Position numbers and translations under genes: made by a program. A stretch of DNA of 6,644 bases, from the NCBI GenBank assembly GCA_031283025.1, contig JAITCP010000148.1:1-6644 (forward strand). Direction: 5' to 3'. This document shows positions 5,420-6,644 of this stretch, one piece after another. The notes beneath the pieces were generated by a model. It searched no databases. It saw only the letters and a list, made by a program, of their open reading frames with translations, and was not told where the DNA came from. This stretch comes from Spirochaetaceae bacterium (lineage in GTDB: Bacteria; Spirochaetota; Spirochaetia; Treponematales; Breznakiellaceae). Numbering within the stretch: the stretch's first letter is position 1; each line of letters opens with the position of its first letter.

Positions 5420-6055
5420 TCAGGGGCGCACCAGCCGGAAACCGTAATCGATGCCCCGGTAGTACGGGCTGTTGAAGTTCCGATCGACCGAACGCGCTTC
5501 GGAAGCATCGCGGCTCCGGCTCCCGCCGCGTAGCACCCGGGACGACCCAGAAACGGGGCCCGCCGGATTATTTTGCGCACTGCTTGAATAACTGTCATAC
5601 CCGTACCAATCCCAGCACCACTCAAACACGTTCCCGCTCATGTCATACAAGCCAAGCCCGTTGGGTGATTTCTTCCCTACCTCGTGGGTCATGCTGTTGC
5701 TGTTGTTGTCATACCAACCCACATCATTCAAGTTGTTGCTCCCGGAATACGTGTAGTTCCCCGGCGAACCGTTGCCGCCTTTAGCCGCATACTCCCACTG
5801 CGCTTCGGTGGGCAAACGGTAGCCGGTGGCCGTGCTGTTCAGCGTTACCGTGTGCACAGGTCTTTCACTGCCCCAGCCAACACTTGTATCGGGATTCCCC
5901 ATCTGGAAACTGCCGCCGGGTATCCGCACCATGCCCTCAATGGTTGTACCGCCTGTCTGCGTTCCCCCGCCGCCTCCGTTGTCGCATCCTGCCAGAGACA
6001 GGGCGGCAAATGTCAGCAGTGCCGCCATTACGCTCAAAAATCCATTTTTTTTCAT
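5420..6055 (-). CDS. short SUMF1/FGE-sulfatase-fold lipoprotein with internal deletion
   Basis: This 211-residue predicted lipoprotein has a basic start, a hydrophobic core (6-21) and LAGC with Cys24, followed by a Gly-rich linker. From residue 42 it matches the formylglycine-generating-enzyme/C-type-lectin-like family: MVRIPGGSFQMGNP (42-55), ERPVHTVTL (64-72), GYRLPTEAQWEYAAKGG (78-94), NGLGLYDMSGNVFEWCWDWY (132-151) and RVLRGGS...YGFRLVRP (173-211). The usual block of about 70 residues between HTVTL and GYRLPTEAQWEYA (the 'F.ig.yEVT...VsWydA..fcn' part) is absent, as if removed in frame near 5822-5842. The cysteine pair of true FGE enzymes is not seen in the C-terminal segment, so sulfatase activation is unlikely; a binding or display role is a guess. 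AGGAGG lies seven bases before the ATG. It sits about 100 bases downstream of another small lipoprotein gene. Confidence 0.8.
   Translation of the reverse strand: MKKNGFLSVMAALLTFAALSLAGCDNGGGGGTQTGGTTIEGMVRIPGGSFQMGNPDTSVGWGSERPVHTVTLNSTATGYRLPTEAQWEYAAKGGNGSPGNYTYSGSNNLNDVGWYDNNSNSMTHEVGKKSPNGLGLYDMSGNVFEWCWDWYGYDSYSSSAQNNPAGPVSGSSRVLRGGSRSRDASEARSVDRNFNSPYYRGIDYGFRLVRP
5447..5518 (-). other. DGR variable-region-like 3' segment of the FGE-fold gene
   Basis: Residues 180-203 occupy the place where DGR-diversified proteins of this fold vary. Positions that are usually Asn-rich in the family are here S181, R182, D183, D191, N193, F194, N195, S196, Y198, Y199, G201, I202 and D203. All 13 codons end in C or T (AGC, CGC, GAT, TTC, TAC, GGC, ATC and so on), as expected if AAY template codons had their adenines replaced. 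R180 (CGG, where Trp TGG is usual) does not fit that scheme. No reverse transcriptase or template repeat is visible in the window, so any DGR would have to act from elsewhere. Confidence 0.3.
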
Positions 6056-6124
6056 TTTTTATCCTCCTAAACTATCCGCGTACAATGCCCGCCGGCATAT
6101 AAACTCCCTCTACCGGGTGTTTTT

Positions 6125-6202
6125 ACACACGAAGCATTTACTCCCGTTTTTTCTCACGGCGGACACGGAGGAATTGGGGAGTAGGGAATGGGCCTGCCTG
6201 CC
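6125..6202. repeat. composite dispersed repeat, copy 2, ending inside the InlB-like gene
   Basis: This copy matches 5201-5276 across about 78 bases: the 'GGCGGACACGGAGG' repeat, then GGGGAGT, then ATGGGCCTGCCTGCC, which is the first half of the CCTGCCTGC palindrome. Its right end at about 6202 falls in the coding sequence of the small lipoprotein gene that starts at 6459 and supplies that gene's last codons and stop. Confidence 0.75.
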
Positions 6203-6459
6203 CTGGTGTTCCAGCCGCCGAAAGCGCAGCCGCTTTTGGCAAGCCCTTCGCCGCCGGGCAGGGTTACGCTCTCCCCCGCTTTAACCTTCTGCGCGGCGGG
6301 CGTCGGCCCCGTCCCGCCGTTGAGGTTGTAGCTTACGGTTTTCGGGGCAAGCGGCTCCAATAACTTTGCCATTATCGGGTTCCCGCAGCCGGTAAACGCT
6401 AAAACAAGCGCGCTTCCAATAATCAGCGCTAAAATGCCGGGCTTTCCTGTTTTAGACAT
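6154..6459 (-). CDS. truncated lipoprotein with the start of an InlB B-type repeat
   Basis: The 101-residue product starts with a lipoprotein signal (MSKTGKPG, hydrophobic 8-22, FTGC with Cys25). A short linker leads to VSYNLNGGTGPTPAAQKV (42-59), ESVTLPG and FGGWNT (80-85), the first two-thirds of an InlB B-repeat/Listeria-Bacteroides repeat, a small beta-grasp-like module of surface proteins. The module normally continues with a Gly/Asn-rich strand and an 'lyAqW' ending. Instead the frame passes at residue 86 into a dispersed repeat (RAGRPIPYSPIPPCPP, then stop), so this looks like the 5' remnant of a longer surface protein. AAGGA lies six bases before the ATG. Whether it is expressed is unknown; it may be a pseudogene. 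Confidence 0.65.
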   Translation of the reverse strand: MSKTGKPGILALIIGSALVLAFTGCGNPIMAKLLEPLAPKTVSYNLNGGTGPTPAAQKVKAGESVTLPGGEGLAKSGCAFGGWNTRAGRPIPYSPIPPCPP

Positions 6460-6545
6460 GATAATTCCTTTTGTTTTTTGTTAAAGAGAAAGTTAAAAAA
6501 GAAATGAGAAATGAGAAAAAAGTTAGAAACTATATCTATTGTCGT

Positions 6546-6590
6546 CTCCGCTTTGCGGAGCCGTTCGGTTGGAATCGCCGCTAACGCGGC
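6546..6590. repeat. two hairpins upstream of the InlB-like gene
   Basis: CTCCGC (6546-6551) pairs with GCGGAG (6555-6560) around TTT, and GCCGC (6577-6581) pairs with GCGGC (6586-6590) around TAAC. They lie about 90 bases upstream of the lipoprotein start, beyond an A/G-rich plus-strand tract (6460-6530). Possible roles are a leader structure for that gene or a small dispersed repeat. No clear minus-strand promoter was found between them and the gene. Confidence 0.5.
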
Positions 6591-6609
6591 TAATGTAGTA
6601 GTTAGGTAC

Positions 6610-6640
6610 TTGACACGATTTCTTATAGAGAGAGTATAAT
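6610..6640 (+). promoter_or_regulatory. plus-strand sigma-70-like promoter at the right edge
   Basis: A perfect TTGACA (6610-6615) and a perfect TATAAT (6635-6640) stand on the plus strand, separated by 19 bases, slightly longer than the preferred 16-18. It would drive a gene to the right of the window, divergent from the small lipoprotein gene. Both hexamers being exact makes it credible despite the spacing. Confidence 0.5.
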
Positions 6641-6644
6641 GAGC

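Noticed and set aside
5037..5447. 136-codon plus-strand reading frame
   Set aside because: It runs through several unrelated repeat elements and into the end of the opposite-strand FGE-fold gene; the peptide is a translation of repeats (for example VAELVEATH from the TTCGACAAGCTCAG element).
5826..6284. 152-codon plus-strand reading frame
   Set aside because: It is antisense to the FGE-fold lipoprotein and the InlB-like gene, both of which have signal peptides and family motifs on the other strand.

Overview
The window reads as a piece of a spirochaete chromosome, most likely a termite-gut type treponeme. This is inferred from moderate GC content, a complete polyamine-transporter operon, InlB-type repeat and FGE-sulfatase-fold lipoproteins, and many dispersed palindromic intergenic repeats. 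I could not test the taxonomy. Every supported gene lies on the minus strand, so transcription runs from high to low coordinates.

Right part (about 5420-6644): two small predicted lipoproteins. The upstream one (6154-6459) has a lipoprotein signal and the beginning of an InlB/Listeria-Bacteroides repeat. It then runs into a dispersed repeat that supplies its last 16 or so residues and its stop codon, so it looks truncated. The next one (5420-6055) is a short SUMF1/FGE-sulfatase-fold lipoprotein that seems to lack about 70 internal residues. Its C-terminal end resembles the variable region of a diversity-generating retroelement (DGR) target. No reverse transcriptase or template repeat is visible here.

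Middle (4337-5419): about 1.08 kb with no convincing gene, packed with repeats. It holds a roughly 410-bp imperfect inverted repeat (4405-4815), a 51-bp direct repeat (4748-4798 and 4962-5012), three hairpins in a row (4863-4955, the last with a perfect 13-bp stem and a Shine-Dalgarno-like loop), a roughly 50-bp direct repeat (5015-5068 and 5290-5340), copies of a CCTGCCTGC palindrome, a TTCGACAAGCTCAG-type palindrome, and a repeat of the 'GGCGGACACGGAGG' kind shared with the right part.

Left part (249-4336): potA-potB-potC-potD, a complete ABC importer for spermidine and/or putrescine. PotA is the ATPase, PotB and PotC form the membrane channel, and PotD is the lipid-anchored binding protein. 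The A/B and B/C junctions each overlap by 4 bases (ATGA), implying translational coupling. potD follows after a 61-base gap that contains a hairpin. The likely promoter lies just upstream of potA at the edge of the long inverted repeat.

Far left (1-248): potD is followed by two GC-rich hairpins, then the start of another minus-strand gene whose first 13 residues resemble an IS481-type transposase. No entirely new system is demonstrated. The strongest leads are the DGR-like C-terminus, the two damaged lipoprotein genes flanked by repeats, and the long palindrome at the pot promoter.
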